From Paramacrobiotus metropolitanus (taxonomy: Eukaryota > Tardigrada > Eutardigrada > Parachela > Macrobiotidae), in assembly GCF_019649055.1 (NCBI RefSeq), contig NW_026570222.1, forward strand, positions 682,001 through 746,000: a stretch of 64,000 nt of DNA. The letters run 5' to 3'. Positions 1-13,108 of the stretch are shown one piece after another. The first letter of the stretch is position 1, and every line of letters begins with the position of its first letter. Both the position numbers and the translations under genes were made by a program. Below the pieces are notes generated by a model that did not search any database, was not told where the DNA came from, and saw only the letters and a program-made list of their open reading frames with translations.

Positions 1-3000
1 GAAAAATTTTTGCGAACCTATCGATTCCGGATTAGCGCGCTTAGCAAACTGCATACAATGATATGCAACTGGCGTAAAAAAAGTTAATGCCGGTATTATC
101 CGCTTCTCGATACGCACCGCAACGGAAAACGTTCACTTGAACGATTAATTAAGGACATTCTGTATGGTACTGTGCGGGAATAATATGCACCTGATGCGCT
201 TAATTGCACCTGTGACTAATTATACACAACGTTAACGTAGCAAAAAAAGAGGATCTTTCGGTTGCGCGCATACACTATGCAGCTCATGGTACCGGCGAAA
301 CTGATTGTGAATGCCGGTGCTGCCGGGCACCGGCGCATTTCATTGAAAATCGGCACCGCTCGCACGCCATCGGCTTAAAATTTGTAATTATGATTTCAGT
401 ACAGTATATGAATTTGGTTGTAGCGATGTTTAAGCTTAAAACAGTTTATGATGTCTTGAAAGTCGTAAACAATTCCAGTAAATAATTACTGTACGTCTTT
501 AACCCTGTCGTTCAGCTTCGTGCATAAAGTAGTGATGAGAGTTTCAGTGTTAGACGATTGACTTCGATTACAGGAGTAACTTTTTTATTGTTATGGACTG
601 TGGCACCGGCACAAGATGATATTTGCCTTCATTCAGTTCCATTTTCCGAATGAAGACTGATTGGTGGTGCCATTTTAATCTATAATATCATTCTGTTAAG
701 AGGAAAACACCGCTGGGCCAACCAACCACTTCGCTATTCCTATTGATCGTGTCGTGAATCTTGAAATATCTGACGAGCACTTGTCATTTTGCGTTATCAG
801 TCGCAGTTGCTGAGTGTGTTTTCCGCCGACGAATGTGCGCAGTGTGCTGCGGTACCTACACACTACGCCTAGAAGTATGCATTATGCACATACGGTCACT
901 TGCCGATAGTAGGGTATATCGGAGTTAAGTTTTACTTGCTGCATGCAGCGGTTTATCGTTAATATCCAACAGAGCAGAAGTTGACTGTGGGGCTGTAATA
1001 ACGTAGCCCTGGCAGTTTGTATTGGCATGTCTTGCTGTGCGCCAAAGGTACTTCTTAATCGCTGAAGTTTTCTTACCTTGCTTGCAGTTGTTGCTGCTAC
1101 GCAGATAGGATACTGCACTATAGATAAAAAGTGCTGCTATTAGAAACGTTTTAGTCGGCATTCGTGGGGTACCTTGCAGCAACTGTCGAGTATTACGCAA
1201 GCCTGCGCCGCTTAATTAAACTCGGACGTGATCAATCGCAAATCCTCTTTTCAACGCATTTCCTTTGTGTTCGTGAATGTGGAATTTCTGCATGTATTAC
1301 GGTGTAATTAGTGATGCAAGGATCGATTCAGCCGACCTATATTCTGCAAGGATTGCAGCTGGATTTACATGCAATTTGTTGTAACACAAGGTACTTTTGA
1401 GTTGTACATTTACGTATGCATCCGCTCCACGTTGTTTGTCAATTTCCTTAATTTACTGTTGCAGATTTAGATTAGTTGTAAACTGTCCATTAGTTGCATT
1501 TCCCGTCAGTCCGATCCAGTTATAAAATTAATATTTTGTGCACGTATTTCAGATATTTGTTTGTTATTAAAGGGAGGTTGCAAAAGTCTCGACATTGTCA
1601 TTTGAGTCTCAAAAAGTGATCAAAAGCAATTGTGCTCAGACATCGCAGTAAACCTTTCACTGAATTTTTTAGAAATCCAAATTCAAGGGAAAAATAAGTG
1701 GTTTGTCTCAACCATTTGCGAATCAATTATCTCATAGCAGAAGTATTTTTAGTTGGCTTCATGTTAAAGATTAGTTGAAAATTGAAACAGTATTTTTGTT
1801 GGTTAGTCATAGTGTGTCTGCAGTAAAGACTACTGTTAAGTGTGACAAATGCTCAAACACGAAACAAATATGGACGCAATACCGTAAATATTGGCAAAAC
1901 CGTAAAAAACAATGGTGATTACGATTTTACTATTGTTTACCAGATTACAATCGTATTTACTTGGGGTGCTGTGAATTGTTCCCATTTTTAACCCGTGTCG
2001 TTATCGCCTTATGTTCTTCAAGGCGCTTTACAATCATTAAGAAAACTTTTGGAATCGTAGTTTATTTTTAAAAAATGTAATAAACAGGAAAACTTTGCAA
2101 TCTTCAAAATTTGAATAGAAAATAGTGGTGCATACTCAAATATTACGTTTAGAGATGCGCCCGATACACAGCTAGTGTTTCAAGAATAGTTTGTTGCATA
2201 ACGATCTTTATTTTTGTCAGAAAGACGATGCGATTGCGTAATTTGAGTTTAGTATTTTGCTATTTGGCACTTTATCTACGTAGAGATTCCGCGTTGTTCG
2301 TCAAAATTGTTCTACTTTCGTGCTTAAAAAGATCTGAAGTTTTGGTATATATTTGCCCATCTAGAATGTGTACTTCTATCTTAAATTAACTTTTCTGAAA
2401 CTGAGTTTGGGATAAACATTCTGGTTTTTTATAGAACATCTATATAATTATTTTTGTATAGAACATCAGAACATCAGCGCTTGAAAACACCTGCATAACG
2501 TTTCTAATGAGAAATCCTCTGTTAAGTACTGTACGTAGTTGCCCATAATTATGCATTCTTCTTGAAACTACTAACCATAAGTGCTTACAATTTTCGCACC
2601 CATGACCCAGTAGTTGTTGGTGGTGTTTTGTAATTAGAAATTAAGAACAATTAAGAATACGAGTAATTTGTCTAAAAATAAGAACATAGTGGTACTATCG
2701 AGTAAACGAACCATCCGTTCGCGCTTACTTCTGATTGAAGCATTTTGTTGTTAGTTTGGTGTGTTTAATTAAGAAACTGCAAGGGCAATGAGGATTCAAA
2801 GTGGTGATTTCCTATATTCCCTTGTGTTCTGAGCAATGGTTATTCCTAATGTGATTAAAAATGTGAAATTTTGTTGGAACAAGTATTAATAAGCACTAAT
2901 TATACAGTACTCGTACACGCGCAAAATGTTATAGTAATTTACATAATTATATGATAGTTGTCAAGCGGTGCACTGAAGTTTTATATTTCATTGTAATTTA

Positions 3001-3812
3001 CAGCAGTATGTTCGGCTCGGGTGCATAATATTGCGGTTCATTATACAGCCGCTACTTTACAGCAGATGTTAGTTTGTAGGTTTGCAAATTCATATCAACA
3101 CTTATAATACTAATAAATATTTCTTTAGGCTTTCTCTGTTCGCGTGTAAATATCGATTTCAAATCTCTGGTATAAGTTTTCGCTTAACTTCACGTGAACT
3201 CAAGGCAAGAAGAAACGCTGACAACAACCTGTCTTGCATACGGATTAAATCTGCTTGGATAAGCTATTGCACTCTGCATGAAAAGTTCTGCCCACTTGTG
3301 TTTCGCTGTTTCCGGAAGAGATCGGATGTCCTTTTTTGCTGATTTAACTGATCGGCATGCATAAAATAATTTCTATAACAGTTTTTTCTCTGCTTCTGTT
3401 TTAGTGTGCACACGCAGTCGTCGCGAATGAACTGCGCCGGCGTTGATTTATAGCAAGTCTGCTCAGATGATGACGTTACAGCGGCGGTCGTAGTACGTGG
3501 ATTTTACAGTCATTCATAATTCCTACAACTTTCCTTTGACTGACGCCCATGAAAATGAGCATAGTTGTGCCAAGGCAATTATTTCCAGTGACTGACGAAT
3601 GCCCGCCTTGATGCAACTCACGGTCATATCAGATGCTTTACTTGTGTATATATCGTCCAACTCCCACCATAATACAGTGCAGAAATGTTTTGCTTGTGCA
3701 ATAGCGGTTCTGTGTTTATAAAAATACTATCACGAAAGATGTGGTGGCATTAGCCGATTTGAGGTTTTTACCTAATGCAGTGCTTAATTTGTCATCCTTA
3801 TTTTTTGCGGCC
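1..3812. other. Upstream region of the convertase gene, no secure gene
   Basis: No exon chain that I can recognise lies here. Reading frames are short and broken on both strands. A somewhat GC-richer patch occurs at about 240-380. The only candidate worth listing is the minus-strand ORF at 925-1161, given separately. The right part presumably holds the promoter and 5' leader of the convertase gene that starts near 3813, but I could not identify a transcription start. Confidence 0.5.
925..1161 (-). CDS. Weak candidate: small secreted peptide or its first exon
   Basis: The ATG at 1161 opens a 78-residue frame whose first 20 residues (MPTKTFLIAALFIYSAVSYL) look like a signal peptide: a lysine near the start followed by a hydrophobic run. 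A good donor on the minus strand (CAAG then GTAAGA, exon edge at 1077) would end a first exon after about 28 residues, so the real product may continue in exons further left. I recognise no family. Short signal-like frames arise by chance in AT-rich DNA, so this stays a weak call. Confidence 0.2.
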   Translation of the reverse strand: MPTKTFLIAALFIYSAVSYLRSSNNCKQGKKTSAIKKYLWRTARHANTNCQGYVITAPQSTSALLDINDKPLHAASKT

Positions 3813-6800
3813 ATGATTGGGGCCGGAAAGTTGTACAATTCAGTGCCCAGGGCTGTTTCCATCTGTCTACGGAACTATTTATGTGGATACATATTATGGG
3901 TGATATTGGCGATATTTACCTTATCTGATAGCGGTAGATATCGGATTACGGCACACGAAATTTTTGATCAAGAAAGGATTCTTACTTATCCAAACGGGTC
4001 AGCAGCGCTGCGCTCCACGAACACGAACCCTCTGAATCCCGTGGTGTTTTTGGACCAATGGGCTGTCCATGTTACTGGAGGAGAAAAGGAAGCTCGCCGG
4101 CTGGCTTCCTCGTTTGGCTTCGATTTCATTAATCAGGTATGTTTCGCAAGACAGAACTTCCGTCACAACACAGGTCCATGTGATTATTAATTACCTTATC
4201 GTAATAAGAAATGACATACACACTCCAGTTTTTACTGCAATATTTACCATCCCACGATGACAGATTGCAAAAATCTCTTATTTCTTATTTCTCTCGTAAT
4301 ACGTAATCTGTCTACTCTAGCTCATAAACACAATAAAAAAGCAGTTTAATGTGATTTACGTACAGTATGTGGTTTCCATATTGTGCTCTGACACTGTCAC
4401 TATAGTGGCGTATGTATGAGATTACAAAATTAATGCTGCCAAATATTCATGGTAATTACTAATTAATTCTGGTTATTTACGATGACGAATTTTGAGTTCT
4501 TTACCGTTTTCTTGGTACACAGTACTACACACTGATCTGCATGTAAGTATTCAAGCAGCGCAGTTTTCCTTGCAACATGATCAGTAGGCGCCTTAATGTT
4601 ACAAAAAATGCGCTGTTGACTTGCAAGAATTGAATAAAAACCATACAGAAGTAAATATTGATCCCCTTTAAAGATACTGTAGAATCAAATTGGTTTGATG
4701 ACGGATTGATTATTGGATAACCGTTTGAACTTTGCGCTCTGCATTCACAGGAGATAGCGCCAGATATATTAGTATTAGCATCTTGATCTGTGGATCTTGT
4801 TGGCATGATCTAATATGCTTTCCCTGGAATGGCACCATAAGACTGACTTTACTTGGCGGACATTCGAGCTACTGGTTTTCGCATTGATCCCCAGTATTAG
4901 TGTTATGGGATACCGTTGTCTGCAATGAACAGTATTGTGTTTTTGTAATTAGAAAATCGACAGTTCATCCCAAACGACTTGTTTTTTGTCTAGATACAAG
5001 AGAGAAGAGATTACGTCAAAATATTTGTTTCGTTAAATTAGATGAAAAGTTCCAAGTATTTCCGTGAATGCCGGCAATACTTGCAAGTTAAAAGTGCTTA
5101 TAAACGTACCATCCGAATAAGTATTATAACATGCAGGTTACCACAAAACTACGTATAGGAAACCTTTACTACAGTACATGATACTTAGAGAGTTATCCAG
5201 ATTGATTGATTTTTTGTTCGTTCTTGTTCTTGATTTCCATATTATGAGCGTGAGACAAATGTTCTGCAACTGACCATCGTACGGAAAAGATTCCAAAAAG
5301 TTAAAGATAAAGCAACATTATCACACTGCAAGAAACTTCAAAAAGCCTCGTTTCCGGTCGGGTAATTAGATCTCAGAAATCATCCTCGTTTTCCATTGTC
5401 TAGTTGTACATGGTAGTATATCTAAGCCGAAAGGGACGAGTCGCATGAGATTTGAATGCATTTTTTATGCGGGAAAAATGGGGCACAATTTTATTAAAAT
5501 GAATTGAGCCGGATTTTCAGCAAGCGTACTTTTATCATTGTGCAATTAATATATAGTACAAGTGTCTGCCACATGCAACACCGGCACGCAGACCACACAC
5601 TGTAGCTTTCGACTACACGGTCTACACCTCATCGAGCATTAACAACTAATTGTAAATAATCGCAGCATAACCCTTACTGTTTTTCCAAATTAGTATTCGC
5701 GCATGGATTGGTCGATTGATTCCAGTATTTAATAGTTTTAGTGGTAAAAGATTTTTTGCAGGCGTAACCTGTTCTAAATGTTTCTTAGCAAAACGCGTCG
5801 GGATATCTCTGTTGTGGTTTATCGGAACGTATTAAGTACTTCGTGTTCGGCAGTGCAAGCATTCGTCGATGTATTGCTTGTTGTTTAATACAGTAATTTA
5901 GAAGATTGCTACGACATTGCCGCACCTACCGGGAGTTCTTGCCCTCTTTTTTTAAGTCATTATTAGGTGTGGCCGTAATTTATGTCTAAGATAATGTACT
6001 ACTACAGTACTACTTACCAGATGGTGTAGAGGTGCAGTGGTACTCTGATAATAAAAAATGAGAGACTCTAACCCGGGCAGTTCATGGTTTATACTGTGAT
6101 CGTTCCATTGGTTTGCTTAATTAATCCAGATGTTATGTTCGACGGTGCCAAAAAATTAAAATCTCTTTTACCTTTTGGTCCTTTTGCAAAAATAGTGTCT
6201 GTTGTCTTAGAGGATGATACTTCCCTATTCTGGAACCAAAAGCGATAAAAAGCTGCCGGGAGCGGCATTCTGTTATGAATGAATATCGTTTTCGCTCAGT
6301 ATTTGCCGTATTCCAATTTTCATGGTCATTTTAACCTTTGTACAGTACATGCTTGCGTAGGGTGCATGTACGGTATCATGAAGTACTTGCAATAATTATT
6401 CTCTACTGTAGAATTCTGATTCTCTCTAATACTGTAATATTACTTGTATGTACAAGAAAGTATATCCAGTGATCCACTACCTAATAATGCTCCAGACAAC
6501 GCGAAAATTTTTTGTGATTGCAGATTATGGATGATTATTATCTGCTTGCGCACAAGAAAGCACAAAAGCGATCAAAAAGGAGCAGCGGTCATTTGCACAA
6601 AGAGCTCGCTGAAGAACCTAATGTAAGGCATATTGTTATTGCTGTGATTACGGAGTAAATAATTAATTTGGAGTGTGGCCGGTTGCTGCACGGTTCTACG
6701 ATATCGTTCTGTACTTTGATTATGTACCAAAGTATTGTATAACATTTACTTGGAAAGCTTCTGTTTGAATGAAAATTGCGGACTTCAGTCTTGACTTTGC

Positions 6801-9800
6801 GTTACCGAGAGCTGTTTTCCATACTTTGGTTAATTGCCTAAGAGTCTTAGTTTACAGTCATCTTTTGACCTAGAATCTTATCTAGATTGATGCATATTTT
6901 TTCGATCTTGTCGGTAATGCCAGACCGTTAGCATTTTTTGTTATTATCATAATTATTATGGGATTAATATTTTTGAGTCCAAGCTCTGTATTTAAATTCA
7001 GAAGCAGTGCTGTTTTATCCAGTTGTCACAAGACTGGTAACATGACTTTAAAAGTATTCGAGTATCAACTGGATAATTGTGCTAATCTAGCCGGTTGTAT
7101 TGACCTGCACGTTCGATTTGGCCTGAAATCCCGAGTGGGTTTTCAGTAATTTGCTCGCAAACAATTTTGCAATATAAACGAAGCTAATCGATCTCTATTC
7201 ACTGTAATCCTTGATCCTGAGGCGTTACTTTATCGATGCACTGGAAATTGCAGTCCGATAAATCGCTTTTTGTGAACACTTTGCGCAACACGGTGGGCTG
7301 CAAGTACTTACTCCAAACATGAGTTTTTCTACTACTTCAACGCTAGTTAATGGAAAAGCGATGTAGCACGTTCCACTATAAACATTCCATTTGCCGCCAT
7401 TTGGAATACCTAAACGAAAAATGCCTACATATGAGGTGTGCCATGTGTTGTGGTTATTGCCTTGGGCAGGATTCGGAAGAAAATGCAAACAATATATTCG
7501 TACTCGTATAGAAAATGGATACCCAAGAGAGTTCATGAGATATGGAAACGTGAACATGCAGTTACGATGAAAATCTTGCCTATGCTTGTAGGTTCACTGG
7601 ATTGAACAACAAACCGTAAAGCGGCGAATAAAGCGCGATTTTGGTGGCCCATCCGTAAAGACCGACTGTCAGTCGGATGACAATTTCAACGATCCGGAAT
7701 GGCCTCAGATGTGGTATCTGGTAAGCAGCTTTATTGATGCAGTTTTGATACGTTAATAAATTGACGTTGAGAATTGTCTGATTGGGAAATGCCTGTCAGA
7801 TTCAATGAAATTCGTCAATTTAGAATCGTGGTCAAGGACTGGATATGAATGTCCAGAAAGCCTGGCAAATGGGCTACACCGGCAAGGGCGTGGTTGTGAC
7901 AATTTTGGATGATGGACTGGAGAAAGACCATCCCGATATTGCCATGAACTATGATGCACTGGCTAGCTACGATGTCAATGGACACGATGAAGACCCACAG
8001 CCCCGATATGATCCCAGTGTAAGAATGTACACACTTGACAGCTAAGTCAACTGTGGCTGATGCTGGTTTTCGTTGTGCGTTTCCATTAGAACACTAATCG
8101 ACATGGCACGCGTTGTGCGGGAGAAGTGGCAGCGCAAGCCAACAACAGTAACTGTGTTGTTGGCATTGCTTTCAATGCAAAAATTGGAGGTAAACACACC
8201 ATTAATGCAGGCCAACAAATTGATGCCCCCTATTGACTACTGTGCTATTATTCAGGTGTCAGAATGCTCGATGGAGATGTTACAGATGCGGTGGAAGCTC
8301 AGTCAGGTGCGATTATGTGTTCACTTGTTAGACGATTATGTCGAGCACTTGATCAGCGTAAGGGGAAATGTTCAGCATTTTTCTCTGTTTAGTTGGATTA
8401 AATCCACAACATATTGACATCTACAGTGCCAGCTGGTAGGCATTGGAGTTTTTTCGTATTGATAAAAACGACATTATGGTAATTTGGTGGTCTGGTCACA
8501 GGGGACCAGATGACGACGGGCGCACAGTCGATGGACCGGCGTTCCTTACAAAGAGAGCGTAAGTGCCGGCAGAATTAAAAGAGAGCAGGTTGCGCAATCG
8601 GAAATGCTTTTAAATTATATGTCAGATAGCTCCCTCGAAAATGATTGCTAGCGCATGGCACTTATAATTCCTGTCACAATTTTAGGTTTGTTACCGGTGT
8701 TCAGAAAGGACGGGGAGGGTTGGGTTCCATTTATGTGTGGGCAAGCGGTAACGGTGGACGTGATGGTAAGGACGACAAACGGTAGTTTTTGGCTTATTCT
8801 CTTCTGTTTCCTTTATCTTGCCGGTTCTAATGCAAATTGTGTAGGTGCGTTTTTAGCGTAATTGTAATTGTCGGTTGTTTTGTATGCCGTGCAAAATGCA
8901 AGTTAAATTTGTTCCATCTAAACGACTTGAATGCCGCCAAATTGATTGCAGATATTTGTTACAGGTGATAGTTGTAACTGTGATGGATACACAAATAGTA
9001 TTCAGACTCTAAGCATCAGCAGCGCAACCGACAATGGCCATATTCCGTGGTATTTGGAACAGTGTTCGTCAACCATGGCCACTACGTATTCCAGCGGATC
9101 GTCCATGGAGCGGCAGATCGTGACCACGGATCTGCATCATAAATGCACGTTGAGTCATACGGGAACGTCCGCTTCGGCACCCTTAGGTAGGGCATGTATA
9201 GCACAAATGACAACCAGTTTTATTAGCGTGAAAACGATAGAATAATAAAACTCAGATCTGTTTTATGATTGTAGCTGCCGGAATTGTAGCGTTGGCGTTG
9301 GAAGCAAAGTGAGTGAAAGAAAGCATATTTAATAACTTGTTGACACTGATGCAAGCGGTGTTTGGGTTTGTAAGAGTAAACAAACCAATAAAACGCTACT
9401 GCCTCGCCAATGACTAACTAAATTTTGGAAATTATCAGCATATTTATGCTCTTATTACGCGTCCGCATGTTATATACTTCGTTTGGATACTCAAAATCCT
9501 TACTACTTATTAATCGTATAAAATATGAGGCGTTCTTGAAACATAAAATATCATAAAAAATAACTGTAAAATTTCACTCTTCTGGTTACTTAATCTATAG
9601 TCTATTTTTCGTTATGGTTAGTTGTCTCGTGGTCGTATTTTCATTGTTAGAGGAAAATTCGTCTTCTGCTTACGAGGTTTTACGAAGGTGACTGTTTTGA
9701 TAACATATTTTTATTATTGGTGTAGTTAATTTATCTTTCGCTTCAGTACGAGCTTCTTCTTTAAAATTTTATCTGAGAACATGCATTTTACTTTGAATTT

Positions 9801-11503
9801 CTTTCGACTGCCAAAAGCGCGGTTTTTTAATAGCGGAAATGCAACCGTTCCTTTCGCTTTTATTGCAGCCCTAAGTTGGGATGGCGCGATGTGCATCATT
9901 TAGTGGTGAGAACTGCTCGACAGGCGAACTTGAAGAGCTCTGATTGGGTGACGAATGGGGTCCAAAGAAACGTTAGCCATTCTTTCGGCTACGGCCTTAT
10001 GGATGCTTCGGCAATGGTCCTCATGGCTCGCGAATGGATTAATGTGGGAGACCATCATCGTTGCGCCGTTGTCTATCCTCACCGGAATATGTAATTATAA
10101 TTTGTTTTGCGTTCGTTTTTCACCTCCTGTCATTTCAAAATTAATTTATTGCAGGAAAATATCGACTCGTGATACATCCAGCTTGATTTTGACCTTGCAG
10201 ACTGACGGCTGCAAGGATGCCGCTCAGCATGTCAAATATCTTGAGCATGTACAAGCCCAGCTGACGCTTTCGGCTGCCCGGAGAGGCGAAATCGAGATCT
10301 ACTTGACGTCTCCTCAAGGTTGGTCGGTGAAGCTGAAAATTAGCCGTCGTAATCTAATTAAATTGCATACAGGTACGCGCTCCACGTTACTCCAACAACG
10401 ACCGCGTGACAACAATCGCCAGGGATTCCATCAGTGGCCCTTTATGACCGTTTTTAATTGGGGGGAGATATCATACGGCAATTGGACACTGGAGATAAGA
10501 AATTCAGGTAGGCATGAACATCACCATGTTCATTGTCAAAACGAAGCCAATAAATGACGTCTGCGTGCTCAGTAGGTTGGGGTAATTTGTACGATTTCAC
10601 GCTGATTATGTACGGGACGGAAGAAGAGCCACCTTATGACGTGCTTGTTAAGCAACGCCGCAGTAAGGAATTAATGAAGGCTGGAGCTGCCAGTACAGCA
10701 GCAGCCGAAGTAGATGCTGCCCGTTCGTCGAAGACGGAAAAAGAATTTGCTGTTACGACACCGTCCGTTAAAGATAACACATTTCCAGGAATACATATTT
10801 ACGGCGGAGATTCTGGTGGATTATCTGCCGGTATGTGCCTGGACTAGCCTTGTGTATTGCATCAGAAGACTAAAAATAGTATGCCTGCGCACTAGCGTGG
10901 GATAATGTTTAGCGTTTGGGCCACTTATTCTTGGTTAGCGTTAACGAACACTGCATCCATACTCCCTTAGTAGTCCAACATTAGCGACAAACCTAACGTT
11001 AGCTTATTTACCAAGTAAGAATGAACTCCACGTAAGTATATGGTTCGATTATTAAGGTGAAATAGCAGTGAAACCGTCAACCGTGAACAAACGCAAAGTA
11101 AATTAAATGCGTGTGGTATAAATCAAAGAACCGGTAGATAGTGTAGTTGACCTGTGGTAGTTCGGAGTTTAAAATATTAGTTTAAAATTGGATTTTTAAG
11201 GGAATGTGTTATTTCTCTTTGCGAAATTTTATTCGTAGTTCATTGTTGCTTTACATTTACATTTATTTTGCGCATGATACAATTAATCAACCACTTAATA
11301 ATGCAGGTGTACCAGTATCAACGATGAAGCCAGATCGGAATACTGGACGTCCTATTCCGACTTTAAATCTCCCGGGACCAAGGTTGAATTCTGCCACCAG
11401 ACTACAGACGTGGCCGGTACTATTCTGGCTCTATGTGATTGTTTCTACTGCCATAATAGGAGGTGGGCTTTCGTGGAATTCGATATGCAGTTGGCCAGTA
11501 TAG
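3813..11503 (+). CDS. Furin/kexin-type proprotein convertase, 16 exons, 768 aa
   Basis: Calcium-dependent subtilisin-like endoprotease that cuts precursors after paired basic residues in the late secretory pathway. Exons: 3813-4136, 6524-6622, 7592-7720, 7824-8018, 8090-8189, 8256-8306, 8393-8435, 8502-8558, 8686-8765, 8965-9186, 9275-9308, 9869-10090, 10155-10318, 10373-10507, 10576-10830 and 11307-11503, all in phase. Order: hydrophobic signal or anchor (about 22-38); prodomain ([10 protein letters not shown]); basic sites KAQKRSKR and RRIKRD; catalytic domain with Asp213 (ILDDG), His254 (HGTRC), oxyanion Asn355 (ASGNGG) and Ser428 (GTSAS); P domain ([10 protein letters not shown] to TLIMYGT, about 500-640); a linker of roughly 100 residues; a transmembrane segment (about 739-758); and a very short tail. 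The long furin-type Cys-rich repeat is absent, so the layout resembles kexin or short insect Furin1. The ATG chosen is the first in frame in exon 1; an upstream exon cannot be excluded. No gene symbol is given because the subclass is unsettled. Confidence 0.93.
4137..6523 (+). other. Large first coding intron of the convertase gene
   Basis: The intron starts GTATGT after residue 108 and ends in TTGCAG before the 33-residue exon that carries the basic site KAQKRSKR. I see no other gene in its 2.4 kb. The second intron (6623-7591) is also nearly 1 kb and apparently empty, whereas most later introns of this gene are 50-250 bp. Large 5' introns often hold regulatory elements, but nothing specific is visible here. 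Confidence 0.7.
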
Positions 11504-12559
11504 CCATGGACGCTCTATCCTCTGCACGCGTTGGATCTCATAGAATTGTTGGGTAGCTTCGTTGCGATGGACGACGGAGTTCCTACCAGCACACCGTCCA
11601 CGTTTTGGGAGTTGCAAAAATAGCAAGTTACGTGGATTTGGCGTGTATTTGTGATATTTCTCGACTGGTTAATATTTAATTTTGAATTTGTACTTTGTAT
11701 TCGGTTTAAAAAACAGTTCTTGTTATAAATATCGCTGCAGATTTTGGTTGGTTGTTTGTGACCTAGATTGAATTGTCTGCGTTAACATTCCTGGTTTTAC
11801 TCTTTACTGAAAATTTGCTCGTTTTAATTTGTTTTAATTTGTATTTGTCTTGTTGCCGTATGACGAAGACATGGGTTTGTTTTATTTTAGTTACTTAATT
11901 TTAGCAACTATAAACCGATTGGTTAGTTGCCACTACAGATCTGCTCTGTAATCTGTTGACGTTTTCATGATCAAAATGGTTATTACTAGCCGTTTAATTG
12001 TTATCTCGTGGGTGACCAAAGTCAGTAAAAATGCGATATTGAGTTTACACCAACTCCGGATAATGTATAGTTCCTCGTACCGGCATCCAACGGTGACCCG
12101 GCTCTCTGTTGCATGTTTTGCTTATTCTATCAAAAGTGCATTGAAAGGCGGTAGACTGGTTGCAATGCAGATTTTCCATTGATAAAAAGTAGCTATAGCT
12201 CCAATACAAATATCTTACATCACTGGAAATATAGATATTCCATTTCATCGACTCCTCATGATCTTTGTTTTTAATTTACCGCGCGTCCATGTATATAGAT
12301 CTACGGTATTTTGTATGAACACTGACAACAATTATATTATAATAGATTAAACACTGCATGATATACTAGTTCTAAACTTCTACCTGCTTACTTACTTACT
12401 GATAAAACTACGAGTACTTACCTATTAGAAATACCTCGTACATACGTACAATAATAATTATGTCCGCATCTGGCAATCGCCGTCACCATTAAATTCCGGA
12501 ATGCCATGCAATGATCCCGTTCCTTACATGAATCAACACTAAAGATTATTGGCGATAGA
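11504..12559. other. Convergent intergenic region between convertase and R-SNARE genes
   Basis: The convertase stop at 11501-11503 and the R-SNARE stop at 12560-12562 face each other across about 1.05 kb. The stretch should contain the 3' UTRs of both genes. It is AT-rich, without a coding frame I can support, and I could not pick a convincing polyadenylation signal for either gene. Confidence 0.6.
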
Positions 12560-13108
12560 TCAAAAAGGTCGTTTTTCCGCCGGCGTAAGTATATAAATCA
12601 AAGCCAGGATGAAAACCGTAATTCCGATTAGTATTCCGATTAGCAGTTTTTTGTTTTGACCCCATAGCTTACTGCGAAGGCTGCGAGTAACCTTTTTGAA
12701 TTGGTAAGACTCATGGAACAGATTATACGCTCTCTCGTGGAGATCGTCGATTTTCTCACCTCGCTCCATAATGGTCTCTACACTCTCGCGCACCCGTTCA
12801 GTGAGCTTTTCCACTCGTTTCCGGGTTTCCTCCAGTCGGGAACGGGCCTTTTCTTCTTTCTGTTGACTTGGAGCTTCGCTGGCTTCACTGACTGATTCTG
12901 CTGTCGAGCCGAACTGACCGGTGGCAGCCAAATACGGGCTCATAGGCGGACTGGGCGTGCTGAGCTCGGATGCTGCGACCACTTGACCGCGATGTCTCGG
13001 ACTATCATCCTCCTCGCTGGACGAATAATCAGACGAATCATGCAGCTGTCCAGGACGTAGAGGAGGAAATCCAGCCTCCAACAAAGTGAGTTGATGGGGA
13101 TACGCCAT
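12560..13108 (-). CDS. R-SNARE, VAMP/synaptobrevin-like, single exon, 182 aa
   Basis: Tail-anchored vesicle SNARE that would zipper with Q-SNAREs to fuse vesicles with target membranes. Residues 1-90 are polar and Ser/Pro-rich, with an acidic stretch (SSSEEDD) and no longin fold. Residues about 95-155 form the R-SNARE coiled coil, with the zero-layer Arg in TIMERGEKIDDL, followed by HERAYNLFHESYQF and a basic juxtamembrane SLRSKLWGQNKK. Residues about 157-175 (LLIGILIGITVFILALIYI) form the C-terminal membrane anchor, leaving six to seven lumenal residues. The whole protein is one uninterrupted frame, unlike every other gene here, so it may be a retrocopy or an ancestrally intronless gene. The frame is intact. 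The N-terminal extension is longer than in VAMP1-3, and the exact subfamily (VAMP4- or VAMP5-like versus neuronal) is unclear. Confidence 0.85.
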   Translation of the reverse strand: MAYPHQLTLLEAGFPPLRPGQLHDSSDYSSSEEDDSPRHRGQVVAASELSTPSPPMSPYLAATGQFGSTAESVSEASEAPSQQKEEKARSRLEETRKRVEKLTERVRESVETIMERGEKIDDLHERAYNLFHESYQFKKVTRSLRSKLWGQNKKLLIGILIGITVFILALIYILTPAEKRPF

